Notes: generated by a model not told the origin, from the sequence alone. A DNA stretch of 64,000 nt from Lysinibacillus sphaericus OT4b.31 (GCF_000392615.1 NZ_KB933398.1:1419391-1483390); one strand, 5' to 3'; positions 27,423 to 36,794 are shown, counted from the first letter of the stretch. A program made the numbers and translations.

Positions 27423-28604
27423 ATGAAACAATATTTAAAACGGTATGCACAAAATTTTGATTATCCATTATTTTTTACGTTCTTATTGTTAAGTTTATTT
27501 GGCTTAGTGATGATTTATAGTTCAAGTCTAATGGTGGCAATTGTACAAAGAGGAGAAGCACCTGATTATTTTTATCAAAAACAAGTGATAAATTTAACTG
27601 TAGCATTTCTTGGGTTTTTGGTGGCAGCATTTTTCCCCTATAAGCATTACGCCAATAAAAATATAATGCTGCTACTTACGATTGTGTTAGTTGTGCTATT
27701 TACTTGGGTAAAAGTAGCTGGTAATGGTGCAGAGGAAGTAGGTTCTAAGAGTTGGATTTCCGTGCCAGGACTAGGGAATTTTCAGCCTTCTGAATATGCA
27801 AAACTATTTATAATTTTATATTTTGCCGCTGCTTTCTATCGAAAGGGGCAAAAGTATACGTTAGAAAAATTACAACCTACGGAAATTTTTTATCCAATAT
27901 TTCTTTGGATACTTGTTGTAGCAGGCGTAGCCTTTGAAACCGATTTAGGGGCAGTCATTATTCTTTGTGGTATTGCTATTTCTGTTGTGGCGGCGAGTGG
28001 TATTCCTTTTAAAACGTTCTGGAAATTTTTCGGTGTGTTAGGGGCATTTGGTACAGCCATTTTGGGGATGCTCTGGCTATTTAAAGGGGAGCTGTTAACA
28101 GGAAATCGTAAAGGACGTATTCAATCCTATATAAATCCGTTCGATTATGAAGATGGTGTAGGACATCAGGTTGTGAATAGCTACTATGCTATTGGTGGAG
28201 GCGGTTTAGAAGGTAGAGGTCTCGGTCAATCGATTCAAAAATTAGGTTATTTACCTGAACCACAGACCGATTTTATTATGGCGATTATTATGGAAGAACT
28301 CGGTATTTGGGGGGTACTTATCGTTTTAGGTGGTTTAGGGTTTATTGTATATAAAGGATTTTCCATTGCATTGCGTACGAAAGATCCGCTAGCACGCATG
28401 ATTGCGGCGGGGATAGCGAGCTGGATTGCATGGCAGACGTTTATTAATCTTGGGGGTGTAACAGGGATAATCCCGTTAACCGGTGTAACGCTACCTTTTA
28501 TTAGTTATGGCGGGACATCTATAATTTTGCTATCTTTAGCTATGGGGATATTGGTGAATGTTTCCATGTTTGAAAAGGTAGAAAGAAAAAATGCACAATC
28601 ATAA
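27423..28604 (+). CDS. ftsW: SEDS-family peptidoglycan glycosyltransferase FtsW
   Basis: Ten-helix SEDS protein (393 aa) that polymerises lipid II at the septum with its partner PBP. The family signature is present: GSKSWISVPGLGNFQPSEYAKL around residues 105-125, AFETDLGAVI with its catalytic Asp near 180, and PLTGVTLPFISYGGTS near the C terminus. The N-terminal FDYPLFFTFLLLSLFGLVMIYSSS is typical of FtsW rather than RodA. The ribosome site is ACGAGG. pycA follows 11 bases after, as in B. subtilis. Confidence 0.93.
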   Translation: MKQYLKRYAQNFDYPLFFTFLLLSLFGLVMIYSSSLMVAIVQRGEAPDYFYQKQVINLTVAFLGFLVAAFFPYKHYANKNIMLLLTIVLVVLFTWVKVAGNGAEEVGSKSWISVPGLGNFQPSEYAKLFIILYFAAAFYRKGQKYTLEKLQPTEIFYPIFLWILVVAGVAFETDLGAVIILCGIAISVVAASGIPFKTFWKFFGVLGAFGTAILGMLWLFKGELLTGNRKGRIQSYINPFDYEDGVGHQVVNSYYAIGGGGLEGRGLGQSIQKLGYLPEPQTDFIMAIIMEELGIWGVLIVLGGLGFIVYKGFSIALRTKDPLARMIAAGIASWIAWQTFINLGGVTGIIPLTGVTLPFISYGGTSIILLSLAMGILVNVSMFEKVERKNAQS

Positions 28605-28615
28605 GGGGGATACCA

Positions 28616-31600
28616 ATGGAATCAATCAAGAAAATTCTTGTAGCAAACAGGGGAGAAATTGCAATTCGTATTTTCCGTGCTTGTACGGAGCTGAATATTA
28701 GCACTGTGGCTATTTATTCGCGTGAAGATAGCGGGGCATTCCATCGCTATAAAGCGGACGAGGCATATTTAGTCGGTGCTGGCAAGAAACCAATCGATGC
28801 TTATTTAGATATCGAAGGCATCATTACGATTGCCAAAGATGCAGACGTTGATGCGATTCATCCAGGTTATGGCTTTTTATCTGAAAACGTAGACTTTGCA
28901 CGTCGCTGTGAAGAAGAAGGTATTCTCTTTATCGGGCCAACTTCCCAGCACCTCGATATGTTTGGCGATAAAGTGAAGGCGCGTGAACAGGCTGTGCGTG
29001 CAGATATTCCTGTGATTCCTGGGACAGATGGTCCAGTGGCTTCTGTCGATGAAGTTCTCGCATTTGGTGAGCAATATGGGTATCCACTAATGATTAAAGC
29101 GTCCTTAGGTGGCGGTGGACGTGGCATGCGTGTTGTCCATACGAAGGACGAGGCAACGTCAGCGTATGAACGTGCCAAATCAGAAGCTAAAGCAGCCTTT
29201 GGTTCTGACGAAGTATATGTAGAAAAATGTATTTTACAACCTAAACATATTGAAGTGCAAATAATCGGAGACAAGGAAGGCAATATCGTGCATTTATATG
29301 AACGAGATTGTTCCATCCAGCGTCGCCATCAAAAAGTAGTTGAAATCGCTCCATCGCATTCCATTTCAGAAAATTTAAGAAACCGAATTTGCGATGCGGC
29401 TGTGAAACTGATGAAAAATGTCTCGTACATAAATGCAGGGACAGTCGAATTTTTAGTCGCGGGAGAAGATTTTTACTTCATCGAGGTCAATCCTCGTATT
29501 CAAGTTGAGCATACCATTACAGAAATGATTACAGGCATTGACATTGTGCATGCGCAAATCAAGGTAGCAGCGGGCTATGGCTTACATAGCGAGGAAATTC
29601 ATATGCCTGAGCAGGCAGCTATACCGTTGTTTGGTTATGCGATTCAAGCCCGTGTTACGACAGAAGATCCTGCGAATGACTTTATGCCGGATACAGGAAA
29701 GCTGATGGTATATCGTTCAAGTGGTGGCTTTGGCGTACGATTAGATGCCGGCAATGGCTTCCAAGGGGCTGTTGTCACTCCGTATTACGATTCCTTACTT
29801 GTGAAAATTTCAACATCCGGCATGACGTTTAAAGAAGCCGCTGCGAAGATGGACCGCAATTTAAAGGAATTCCGTATTCGTGGTGTGAAAACGAATATTC
29901 CGTTTTTAAATAATGTGGTGACACATGAAAAATTTATCTCAGGTGCGTTTGATACAAGTTTTATTGATACAACGCCTGAATTATTTAACTTCCCTGTGCG
30001 TCAAGACCGCGGGACGAAATTATTAAGCTATATTGGAAATGTTACATTAAATGGTTTCCCAGGGGTGGAAAAGAAGGCTAAACCTATTTTCACACAACCT
30101 ATTAAACCATTAGTAGACTTGCATGGACAGCCTTTATCTGGCACGAAACAAATTTTAGAGACGCAAGGTGCAGATGGGCTTGTGAAATGGATTCTTGAGC
30201 AGGACGATGTGCTGTTAACCGATACAACGTTCCGTGATGCGCATCAATCCTTACTGGCGACACGTGTGCGTTCGCAGGATATGTTCCAAATTGCGGATGA
30301 AACAGCGCGCATGATGCATAATTTCTTCTCCCTTGAAATGTGGGGTGGGGCTACGTTTGACGTGGCATATCGTTTTTTAAAAGAAGATCCGTGGGAGCGC
30401 TTAGCCAAACTACGAGCACAAGTACCGAATGTGTTATTCCAAATGTTATTGCGTGGGGCAAATGCGGTTGGCTACACGAACTATCCAGACAATTTAATCC
30501 GTGAGTTTATTGCAGAATCGGCCGCTTCAGGCATTGATGTGTTCCGTATTTTCGATAGCTTGAACTGGGTGAAAGGCATGGAAGTGGCTATTGATGCAGC
30601 GCGTGCATCAGGCAAAATTGCCGAAGCCTCAATCTGCTACACTGGGGATATTTTCGACGATGCCCGTGCGAAATACTCGGTGCAATACTACAAAGACATG
30701 GCGAAGGAGCTGGAGGCAGCCGGTGCACATATTTTAGCGATTAAAGATATGGCCGGTTTATTGAAGCCAGAAGCTACCTATCGCTTAATTTCGGAGCTAA
30801 AAGAGGCGATAAACCTACCTATACATCTGCATACACATGATACAAGTGGCAATGGTATCTATTTATACGCAAAAGCGATTGAAGCTGGGGTGGATATTAT
30901 CGATACAGCCCTTGGGTCTATGGCTGGTTTGACATCACAACCAAGTGCCAACTCGTTGTACTATGCCATGAAGGGTGGAAAACGTGAGATTCGAGCCGAT
31001 ATCGAGTCGCTGGAAAAGCTATCGTACTACTGGGAAGATGTGCGTAAATGCTATAAAGATTTCGAAAGTGGCATGATTAGTCCACATTCTGAAATTTATG
31101 TGCATGAGATGCCGGGCGGTCAGTATAGTAACTTACAGCAACAGGCGAAAGCAGTAGGACTCGGCGACCGCTGGGATGAAGTAAAGCGCATGTATTCCCG
31201 TGTGAACCTGTTATTTGGCGACATCGTGAAGGTCACACCGTCGTCCAAAGTAGTCGGCGATATGGCATTATTCATGGTGCAAAATGATTTGGATGAACAC
31301 AATGTCCTGACAAAGGGCCAACACATTGATTTCCCGGATTCCGTTATTGAGTTCTTCCAAGGCTATTTAGGACAGCCGCATGGCGGTTTCCCACAAGTGC
31401 TACAACAAGTTATCTTAAAGGACCGTGAAGCGATTACAGTGCGCCCTGGTGAGCTATTAGAGCCTATAAACTTTGAACAATTAGGTGCAGTACTGGAGGA
31501 TAAATTACATCGACCGGTTACAAAGCAAGATATTCTCGCTTATGCTCTCTACCCGAAAGTATTTGAGGAGTATGTAAAAACAGTTGCGTCTTTCGGCAAT

Positions 31601-32050
31601 ATTTCGGTATTAGACACGCCGACGTTTTTATATGGCTTAAAACTAGGCGAAGAAATTGAAGTAGAAATAGAAAAAGGCAAGACACTCATTGTGAAACTCG
31701 TATCGATTGGTGAACCACAGCATGATGGGACGCGGGTCATGTATTTCGAGCTAAACGGACAATCGCGTGAGCTAGTGATTCAAGATATGACCGTTGAAGT
31801 AGACGGCAGTATCGCGTTAAAAGCAGACCTAAGCAATCCGAACCAAATAGGGGCGACGATGCCAGGGACGGTGCTGAAAGTGGTTGTATCAAAAGGCAGC
31901 CCAGTAAAACGTGGCGACCACCTGCTGATTACCGAAGCCATGAAAATGGAGACGACGGTGCAAGCACCGAAGGATGGGATTGTCAAAGAGGTATACGCTA
32001 CTGCGGGTGACGCTATTTCAACAGGTGATCTATTAATAGAAATTGAATAA
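28616..32050 (+). CDS. pycA: Pyruvate carboxylase
   Basis: Biotin enzyme (1144 aa) that carboxylates pyruvate to oxaloacetate, replenishing the TCA cycle. Domains in order: biotin carboxylase with the glycine-rich KASLGGGGRGMR near 160-170 and EVNPRIQVEHT near 292; carboxyltransferase with TTFRDAHQSLLATR near 540 and the metal site HLHTHD; then the biotin carrier domain with EAMKMETT about 35 residues from the end. AAGGGGGATACC precedes the ATG. Length is normal. Local GC is slightly higher toward the end. It is followed by a strong terminator. Confidence 0.97.
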   Translation: MESIKKILVANRGEIAIRIFRACTELNISTVAIYSREDSGAFHRYKADEAYLVGAGKKPIDAYLDIEGIITIAKDADVDAIHPGYGFLSENVDFARRCEEEGILFIGPTSQHLDMFGDKVKAREQAVRADIPVIPGTDGPVASVDEVLAFGEQYGYPLMIKASLGGGGRGMRVVHTKDEATSAYERAKSEAKAAFGSDEVYVEKCILQPKHIEVQIIGDKEGNIVHLYERDCSIQRRHQKVVEIAPSHSISENLRNRICDAAVKLMKNVSYINAGTVEFLVAGEDFYFIEVNPRIQVEHTITEMITGIDIVHAQIKVAAGYGLHSEEIHMPEQAAIPLFGYAIQARVTTEDPANDFMPDTGKLMVYRSSGGFGVRLDAGNGFQGAVVTPYYDSLLVKISTSGMTFKEAAAKMDRNLKEFRIRGVKTNIPFLNNVVTHEKFISGAFDTSFIDTTPELFNFPVRQDRGTKLLSYIGNVTLNGFPGVEKKAKPIFTQPIKPLVDLHGQPLSGTKQILETQGADGLVKWILEQDDVLLTDTTFRDAHQSLLATRVRSQDMFQIADETARMMHNFFSLEMWGGATFDVAYRFLKEDPWERLAKLRAQVPNVLFQMLLRGANAVGYTNYPDNLIREFIAESAASGIDVFRIFDSLNWVKGMEVAIDAARASGKIAEASICYTGDIFDDARAKYSVQYYKDMAKELEAAGAHILAIKDMAGLLKPEATYRLISELKEAINLPIHLHTHDTSGNGIYLYAKAIEAGVDIIDTALGSMAGLTSQPSANSLYYAMKGGKREIRADIESLEKLSYYWEDVRKCYKDFESGMISPHSEIYVHEMPGGQYSNLQQQAKAVGLGDRWDEVKRMYSRVNLLFGDIVKVTPSSKVVGDMALFMVQNDLDEHNVLTKGQHIDFPDSVIEFFQGYLGQPHGGFPQVLQQVILKDREAITVRPGELLEPINFEQLGAVLEDKLHRPVTKQDILAYALYPKVFEEYVKTVASFGNISVLDTPTFLYGLKLGEEIEVEIEKGKTLIVKLVSIGEPQHDGTRVMYFELNGQSRELVIQDMTVEVDGSIALKADLSNPNQIGATMPGTVLKVVVSKGSPVKRGDHLLITEAMKMETTVQAPKDGIVKEVYATAGDAISTGDLLIEIE

Positions 32051-32059
32051 TTAATAAAG

Positions 32060-32104
32060 AAAAAGGTTATTAGACGGCAATTATGCGTACTAATAACCTT
32101 TTTT
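32060..32104 (+). terminator. Terminator of pycA
   Basis: AAAAAGGTTATTAG pairs with CTAATAACCTTTTTT around a 16-base loop. It begins 10 bases after the stop. Confidence 0.88.
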
Positions 32105-32134
32105 CTTGCTATTTTTTCATGAATTTTATAAAAA

Positions 32135-32170
32135 TTGATTAAGTAATCAAAAAAATAATTAGACAATCAA
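32135..32170. promoter_or_regulatory. Operator-like inverted repeats upstream of the TetR gene
   Basis: TTGATTAAGTAATCAA is a palindrome with a two-base centre. A second, imperfect half-repeat, TTAGACAATCAA, follows at 32159-32170. TetR repressors usually bind such sites in front of their own gene, which starts at 32185. Confidence 0.55.
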
Positions 32171-32184
32171 AAAAAGGTGAATTT

Positions 32185-32803
32185 ATGCTAAATGATAAAA
32201 AGTCTTTTATTCAAGAGGCAAGAAAACAGCAACTTATTGAAGCGACAATTATGACATTAGATGATATTGGTTATGTGAAGGCAAGCTTAGCACAAATTGC
32301 AAAGCGCGCATCTATTAGTACAGCCCTTATCTCCTATCACTTCGCAGATCGACAAGACTTGATTGACGGAACTTTGCAAGCGCTACTTGAACAATCTGCA
32401 ACATATATTTTAACGAAAACTTTCGAATCTAATGAGCCGATTACACAACTAGCTCGTTTTATCGAAGCGAGTATTGCTTATCAAGCAACGCATCCTAAGC
32501 ACAATGTGGCCTTGCTAGAAATTGTATTTAATGCACGCACAAAATGGCGTGCCGTATTATAAGCTACCAGATGATGGAGATGATCCATTGCTAGCAGCGT
32601 TGTGTAGCGTGTTAGAGGCTGGTAAAATACAAGGAGATTTTAAAATTAGTTCTGTTGATGTGATTGCGAAAATGATTCAAGGTGCAATAGGTGAATATAT
32701 GTCAATTGGGGGGACGCTAGCGATAGATGCAAAGCAGTACAGTGAAGAAGTAATTGAAATTATTAGAACAGCAATGAAAGTAGAGGGAGCGATACATGCT
32801 TAA
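32185..32803 (+). pseudogene. TetR-family regulator, frameshifted
   Basis: The N-terminal half encodes a TetR DNA-binding domain (QQLIEATIMTLDDIGYVKAS, then ISTALISYHFADRQDLIDGT) and runs to about residue 120 (NARTK). The frame then goes wrong and stops at 32560. In the neighbouring frame the protein continues as NGVPYYKLPDDGDDPLLAAL and a normal C-terminal ligand-binding half to 32803. Restoring one A in the run at 32540-32543 joins both into a protein of about 206 aa, typical for the family. It overlaps a small membrane-protein gene that is probably its target. Mutation or sequence error cannot be told apart here. Confidence 0.85.
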
Positions 32804-32984
32804 AGGTTTATTTAACTGGATGCTAATTATTGGCTTAATATTATTAGCGGGGCGTATTATTACAGCAATTTGTCGATTTTTTGACATACCATTTACTACA
32901 TTGTTTACTGATTTTGCACTTATATCATTTGTCATTTTGATTGTAGGTGCACTTGGCTCGGAAGTAATGAAAAGGCAAATCTAA
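32796..32984 (+). CDS. Small two-helix membrane protein
   Basis: A 62-aa hydrophobic protein with two membrane helices (LFNWMLIIGLILLAGRIITA and FALISFVILIVGALGSEV) and a basic end. I do not recognise the family. Its ATG overlaps the end of the TetR gene by eight bases, so the two are translationally linked and it is the likely regulated gene. A terminator follows within 25 bases. Confidence 0.65.
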   Translation: MLKGLFNWMLIIGLILLAGRIITAICRFFDIPFTTLFTDFALISFVILIVGALGSEVMKRQI

Positions 32985-33004
32985 GCTTAATAATGAAAAA
33001 AGAT

Positions 33005-33031
33005 TCGACACGTTTTGTGTCGAGTTTTTTT
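33005..33031 (+). terminator. Terminator of the TetR-membrane protein unit
   Basis: TCGACAC and GTGTCGA flank a five-base loop, followed by G and seven T. Confidence 0.88.
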
Positions 33032-33057
33032 AAAAAATAGAAGGGTCTACATGAAGC

Positions 33058-33184
33058 CGTTGATTTCCGTTACGGCGGTCGTTTTTCGCGGGCAAGGCTT
33101 CAGTCTCCTCGTCGCTACGCTCCTGCGGGGCCTTTAGCTCATGCTATTCCCGCAGAAGTCGCCGCCTGCGCTCCAATCGACTCA
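33058..33184. repeat. GC-rich dispersed repeat (copy 3, longest)
   Basis: The element starts with CGTTGATTTCCGTTACGGCG, passes through GCGGGCAAGGCTTCAGTCTC and CTCCTGCGGGGCC, and ends GCTCCAATCGACTC. It has inverted ends and internal complementarity. Its second half is nearly identical to the copy at 20145. Confidence 0.8.
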
Positions 33185-33306
33185 TGTACGTAATGATAGG
33201 CAATCAAGTATTGAACCTATTGTTCTTAAAATGACGTTTATTCAATATGTATTTAGTATTCGTTCTATGCGTCAGACGATTAAAGAAATCCAAGGTGCCA
33301 CTTTTA
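33185..33306 (+). mobile_element. Decayed IS1182-type transposase, N-terminal fragment
   Basis: Translation reads SIEPIVLLKMTFIQYVFSIR followed by SMRQTIKEIQ. This is the conserved N-terminal segment of IS1182-like transposases, where RSMRQTIKEIE is typical. It stops after about 35 codons and is joined directly to the IS-end hairpin at 33307. It is the product of a large internal deletion and cannot be active. Confidence 0.72.
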
Positions 33307-33364
33307 AATATTTCTGATAAAATTTCAAAAGGTATTCGGAATATGATTATTCCGAATACCTTTT
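33307..33364 (+). repeat. Terminator-like IS-end hairpin (copy 2)
   Basis: This is the same 58-base unit as at 20602-20659, with AAAAGGTATTCGGAAT and its complement. It lies just beyond the ctaA stop and may also terminate ctaA on the other strand. Confidence 0.75.
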
Positions 33365-33385
33365 GTGTCGAATCTTTTTTTATAA

Positions 33386-34309
33386 TTATTTCTTTTTCTC
33401 ATTATAATTACTACGTGCTACTAGCATAATCATATAGCAAAGCAGACCGAATAATAATGAAATGAACAATGAATGCAATAAAGCAACTGTTAGATTTAAT
33501 CTAGTAAGGACTACTAACATACCAGCTAAAACTTGTAGAATAACAATAATGAAGGCAATTATCCAACCATAGTAAATAACGCGTTGATTTTTGTATTCTT
33601 TTATAGCGTGCCATGTTATGTATGTAACCCAAATGAAAATAATGAGTACTGCAAGGCGGTGTCCCATTTGCACCCATTCGTACATGTTGTTTGGCAGTGC
33701 AAATGGTGTTTCGTTGTAACAAAATGGCCAATCAGGACATATCAGACTCGAATCTGTATGGCGTACCAGTGCCCCCGTATAAACGACTAAATAAGAATAA
33801 ATTGTGACAGCAATCGTATGCCAACGTAACTTTTTGCCAATAAATACGTTATCAGCATCAAATTTTCGATCTACTTCAAATACAATCATAGAAAGAAGGA
33901 GAACCGCTGCAAAGGAAATAAGTGAAATCCCAAAATGCAGAGCAAGGATGAAATCACCTTGTCCCCAAAGTACTTGAGCTGCACCGATGAGGGCCTGTGC
34001 GATTAAGAAGAACATTGCTAGGATACCTAAAAATTTTACTTCTCGAACATGACCGAGTTTACGCCACGTCCAGATTGTTAAGGCAAGAATTGAAAGTGAA
34101 ACGACTCCTGTAACAAGACGATGCGAGAATTCAATTAATACTTCTGGTGTTATTTCTTTTGGAATTAGAGAACCATTGCAATCGGGCCAGTTTCGGCCAC
34201 AGCCTAAGCCACTATCTGTTTTTGTAACGAGTGCGCCTCCAAGTAAAATAAGGAGCATCCCTACAGTAGCAGCAACAGCAAACCACTTCATATACCTGTT
34301 GTGTTGCAT
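33386..34309 (-). CDS. ctaA: Heme A synthase
   Basis: Eight-helix membrane enzyme (307 aa) that oxidises heme O to heme A for the caa3 oxidase. The Cys pair of the first extracellular loop is visible in GCGRNWPDCNG near residue 40, and a second pair in ICPDWPFC near 190. Conserved His residues occur in FSHRLVTG and MGHRLAVL. I use the ATG at 34309 because AGGTGA precedes it; the GTG at 34321 falls on that site. It is divergent from ctaB, as in B. subtilis. Confidence 0.94.
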   Translation of the reverse strand: MQHNRYMKWFAVAATVGMLLILLGGALVTKTDSGLGCGRNWPDCNGSLIPKEITPEVLIEFSHRLVTGVVSLSILALTIWTWRKLGHVREVKFLGILAMFFLIAQALIGAAQVLWGQGDFILALHFGISLISFAAVLLLSMIVFEVDRKFDADNVFIGKKLRWHTIAVTIYSYLVVYTGALVRHTDSSLICPDWPFCYNETPFALPNNMYEWVQMGHRLAVLIIFIWVTYITWHAIKEYKNQRVIYYGWIIAFIIVILQVLAGMLVVLTRLNLTVALLHSLFISLLFGLLCYMIMLVARSNYNEKKK

Positions 34310-34432
34310 AAAATGAGTCACCTACTTTATCTATCAACATTACATGAACGTAATGTTTCTGCTACTAGATAATATCTAAAATACGTTTAAAAAACAACTT
34401 GTAAAGAGACGGGAGTAATAGATGTCGATTCC

Positions 34433-34476
34433 ATTTCACAAATTGTTCATAATTTCGTGCTTTAACCTTCACAATT
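34433..34476. promoter_or_regulatory. ResD-like sites between ctaA and ctaB
   Basis: The divergent 336-base ctaA-ctaB region holds ATTTCACAAAT (34433-34443) and TTCACAATT (34468-34476). On the minus strand these read TTTGTGAAA and TTGTGAA, close to the TTTGTGAAT boxes bound by ResD, which activates ctaA in B. subtilis. This is motif-level evidence only. No other feature is seen in 34310-34645. Confidence 0.4.
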
Positions 34477-34645
34477 CAATTTAGAAAATGTTTTACTATA
34501 GATATGTTGTTTTTAATTATATTTCTAGACTAAACTAATTTTTACAACTTCATCTAAATTTCACTAAACGTCTAGAAATCAATCGCAAATTTCGCTATAG
34601 TTAGTGTTAGCGGAATATGCTTACAAAAATGAAAGGAGAGGTAAC

Positions 34646-35563
34646 ATGTCAAACGGTCGTACACTGACGGCTACTAGAAATACTGAACCAGAAACAACAT
34701 CTGTTGTAAAAGATTTCTTAGCACTGATTAAAATTGGAATCGTTAACTCGAATCTTGTTACAACGTTTACAGGGATGTGGCTGGCATTTCAGTTTACTGG
34801 TAGACACTTCTTGCAAGAGCTTGATGTCATATTTTGCACCATGCTGGGTGCGGCATTAATTATCGGTGGTTCTGGTGCGATGAATAATTTCATCGATCAA
34901 GATATTGACCCGATCATGAAACGAACGAAGGCAAGACCGACAGTAACGGGTAGATTCAAACCTAATTTTGTATTGACCATTGCCCTCTCGTTTTTAATTG
35001 TAGGTGAAATTTTGTTATTTGCGGCATCATTAGCGGCCGGCATGTGGGGACTATTAGGGATATTTGCTTATGTCGTTCTGTACTCAATGTGGTCAAAAAG
35101 GAAGCATGTTAGTAACACGGTTGTAGGCAGTATTTCTGGTGCGATTCCACCAATAATCGGTTTCGCAGCAGTTGAACCAGCACTTGGTTCAGGAGCACTT
35201 GCTTTATTCCTTATCATGTTTGCATGGCAACCACCGCATTTTTATGCACTTGCTATGAAACGTACAGAAGAATACCGTGCGGCTAATATTCCCATGCTAC
35301 CAGTTGTAAAAGGATTTAAACGAACAAAGTACTCAATGATTTTCTGGATTCTTTTATTATTTCCGTTACCGTTCCTTTTACCTGAGCTAGGAAATGGCTT
35401 CTTAATACTTGCGACTGCATTGAACTTGGGTTGGGTAATACTAGCTCTTAAGGGCTTTACCACAAAAGATGATATTAAATGGGCAAATAAAATGTTTATT
35501 TATTCGTTGAATCATATGACCATTCTATTTGTATCCATCATAATATTTGCGGTATTTAGCTAA
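34646..35563 (+). CDS. ctaB: Protoheme IX farnesyltransferase (heme O synthase)
   Basis: Polytopic UbiA-family prenyltransferase (305 aa) that farnesylates heme B to heme O. The prenyl-diphosphate site NNFIDQDIDPIMKRTKARP is present near residues 85-103. A second Asp-rich/basic region, MKRTEEYRAANIPMLP, lies near residue 205. The ATG at 34646 follows GAAAGGAGAGG; the frame back to 34604 has no ribosome site. It starts the ctaBCDEF run of genes. Confidence 0.95.
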   Translation: MSNGRTLTATRNTEPETTSVVKDFLALIKIGIVNSNLVTTFTGMWLAFQFTGRHFLQELDVIFCTMLGAALIIGGSGAMNNFIDQDIDPIMKRTKARPTVTGRFKPNFVLTIALSFLIVGEILLFAASLAAGMWGLLGIFAYVVLYSMWSKRKHVSNTVVGSISGAIPPIIGFAAVEPALGSGALALFLIMFAWQPPHFYALAMKRTEEYRAANIPMLPVVKGFKRTKYSMIFWILLLFPLPFLLPELGNGFLILATALNLGWVILALKGFTTKDDIKWANKMFIYSLNHMTILFVSIIIFAVFS

Positions 35564-35664
35564 TTTTAGGAATTCTTTCTTTTCCCTAAAGAATTCATAT
35601 AGACAGAACCAATGTCCTAGGTACACATGAAAATACAACAAAGAAAGAGGGGTTTAATTAAGCT

Positions 35665-36753
35665 ATGATGAAAGGGCTTAAAAAATGGCGTCTTTTTTCA
35701 CTTCTAGCAGTGATGATGGTCTTCCTTTCGGGATGTGGTGAAGAATATATTTCTGCACTGAAACCATCTGGTGAAGTAGGTAAAGAGCAATTGAATTTAT
35801 TACTGTTAACTACGGGGATTATGACGCTAGTAATAGTAGTAGTATCAGTTATCTATTTACTTGCATTCGTTAAGTTCCGTCGTGCTAAAGTCGGAGAAAA
35901 CGTAATTCCTAAACAAGTAGAAGGAAGTCACACTCTTGAAGTGATTTGGACAGTTATTCCAATAATCTTATTATTAATTATTGCTGTACCAGTTGTTACG
36001 GCTACTTATAAATTTGCAGATGTTGCTGCAATGGATGAGGTAGACGAAAACGGTAATAAAACTGCTCTTACAGTAAATGTAACTGCAAAATTATATTGGT
36101 GGGAGTTCGAATACCCTAACCAAGGTATCGTAACTGCACAAGAATTAGTTGTACCAACAGGCCAAAAAGTTTACTTTAACTTAAAAGCTGCCGATGTTAA
36201 GCACTCATTCTGGATTCCTGCTGTAGGCGGTAAGATGGATACAAACGTAGAAAACTTAAATAAATTCTACCTCGTATTCGATAAAGAATCGAAAGACCTT
36301 AAAGACGGCGTATTTTATGGTAAATGTGCTGAGTTATGTGGTCCTTCACATGCATTAATGGACTTTAAAGTAAAATCATTAAGCCCAGAAGCGTTTGATG
36401 CTTGGGTGGCTTCAATGAAAGCTACAGAAGGACAAACTGCTGACAAAGCATCTACAGATCTTGGTGAAGCAACATTTGCTAACAGCTGTTTAGCTTGTCA
36501 TGCTGTATCGGGAGTAGGCGGAACAGGTGGAGTAGGTCCTAACTTAACGACATTTGGTGACCGTAACCGTGTTGCTGGTTTCTTAGAGCACACTGAAGAG
36601 AACTTACAAGCATGGATTAAGGATCCTGAACAATACAAACCAGGTAACTTAATGATGAAACCTGATGGTACTGCACCAATCTATGGCGACTTATCTGACG
36701 AAGAAATTCAAGCTCTTGCAACTTATATCATGGGCTTATCAGTAGAGAAATAA
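35665..36753 (+). CDS. ctaC: Cytochrome caa3 oxidase subunit II with fused cytochrome c domain
   Basis: Lipoprotein subunit II (362 aa). The lipobox LSGC places the modified Cys at 24. Two membrane helices follow (about 44-68 and 92-112). The extracellular cupredoxin domain has the CuA ligands His180, Cys221, Glu223, Cys225, His229 and Met232. A C-terminal cytochrome c domain has CLACH at 275-279 and an axial Met near the end (NLMMKPDG). The fusion identifies a caa3-type oxidase that accepts electrons from cytochrome c. AAAGAGGGG precedes the ATG. Confidence 0.96.
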   Translation: MMKGLKKWRLFSLLAVMMVFLSGCGEEYISALKPSGEVGKEQLNLLLLTTGIMTLVIVVVSVIYLLAFVKFRRAKVGENVIPKQVEGSHTLEVIWTVIPIILLLIIAVPVVTATYKFADVAAMDEVDENGNKTALTVNVTAKLYWWEFEYPNQGIVTAQELVVPTGQKVYFNLKAADVKHSFWIPAVGGKMDTNVENLNKFYLVFDKESKDLKDGVFYGKCAELCGPSHALMDFKVKSLSPEAFDAWVASMKATEGQTADKASTDLGEATFANSCLACHAVSGVGGTGGVGPNLTTFGDRNRVAGFLEHTEENLQAWIKDPEQYKPGNLMMKPDGTAPIYGDLSDEEIQALATYIMGLSVEK

Positions 36754-36794
36754 TTTTAAGTTTTTTGTAACAAACTTTGAGGGAGGTAAGAGTT

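Noticed and set aside
28867..29316. 149-codon open frame antisense to pycA
   Set aside because: It lies wholly inside the biotin carboxylase domain, has no ribosome site and its composition follows the sense codons.
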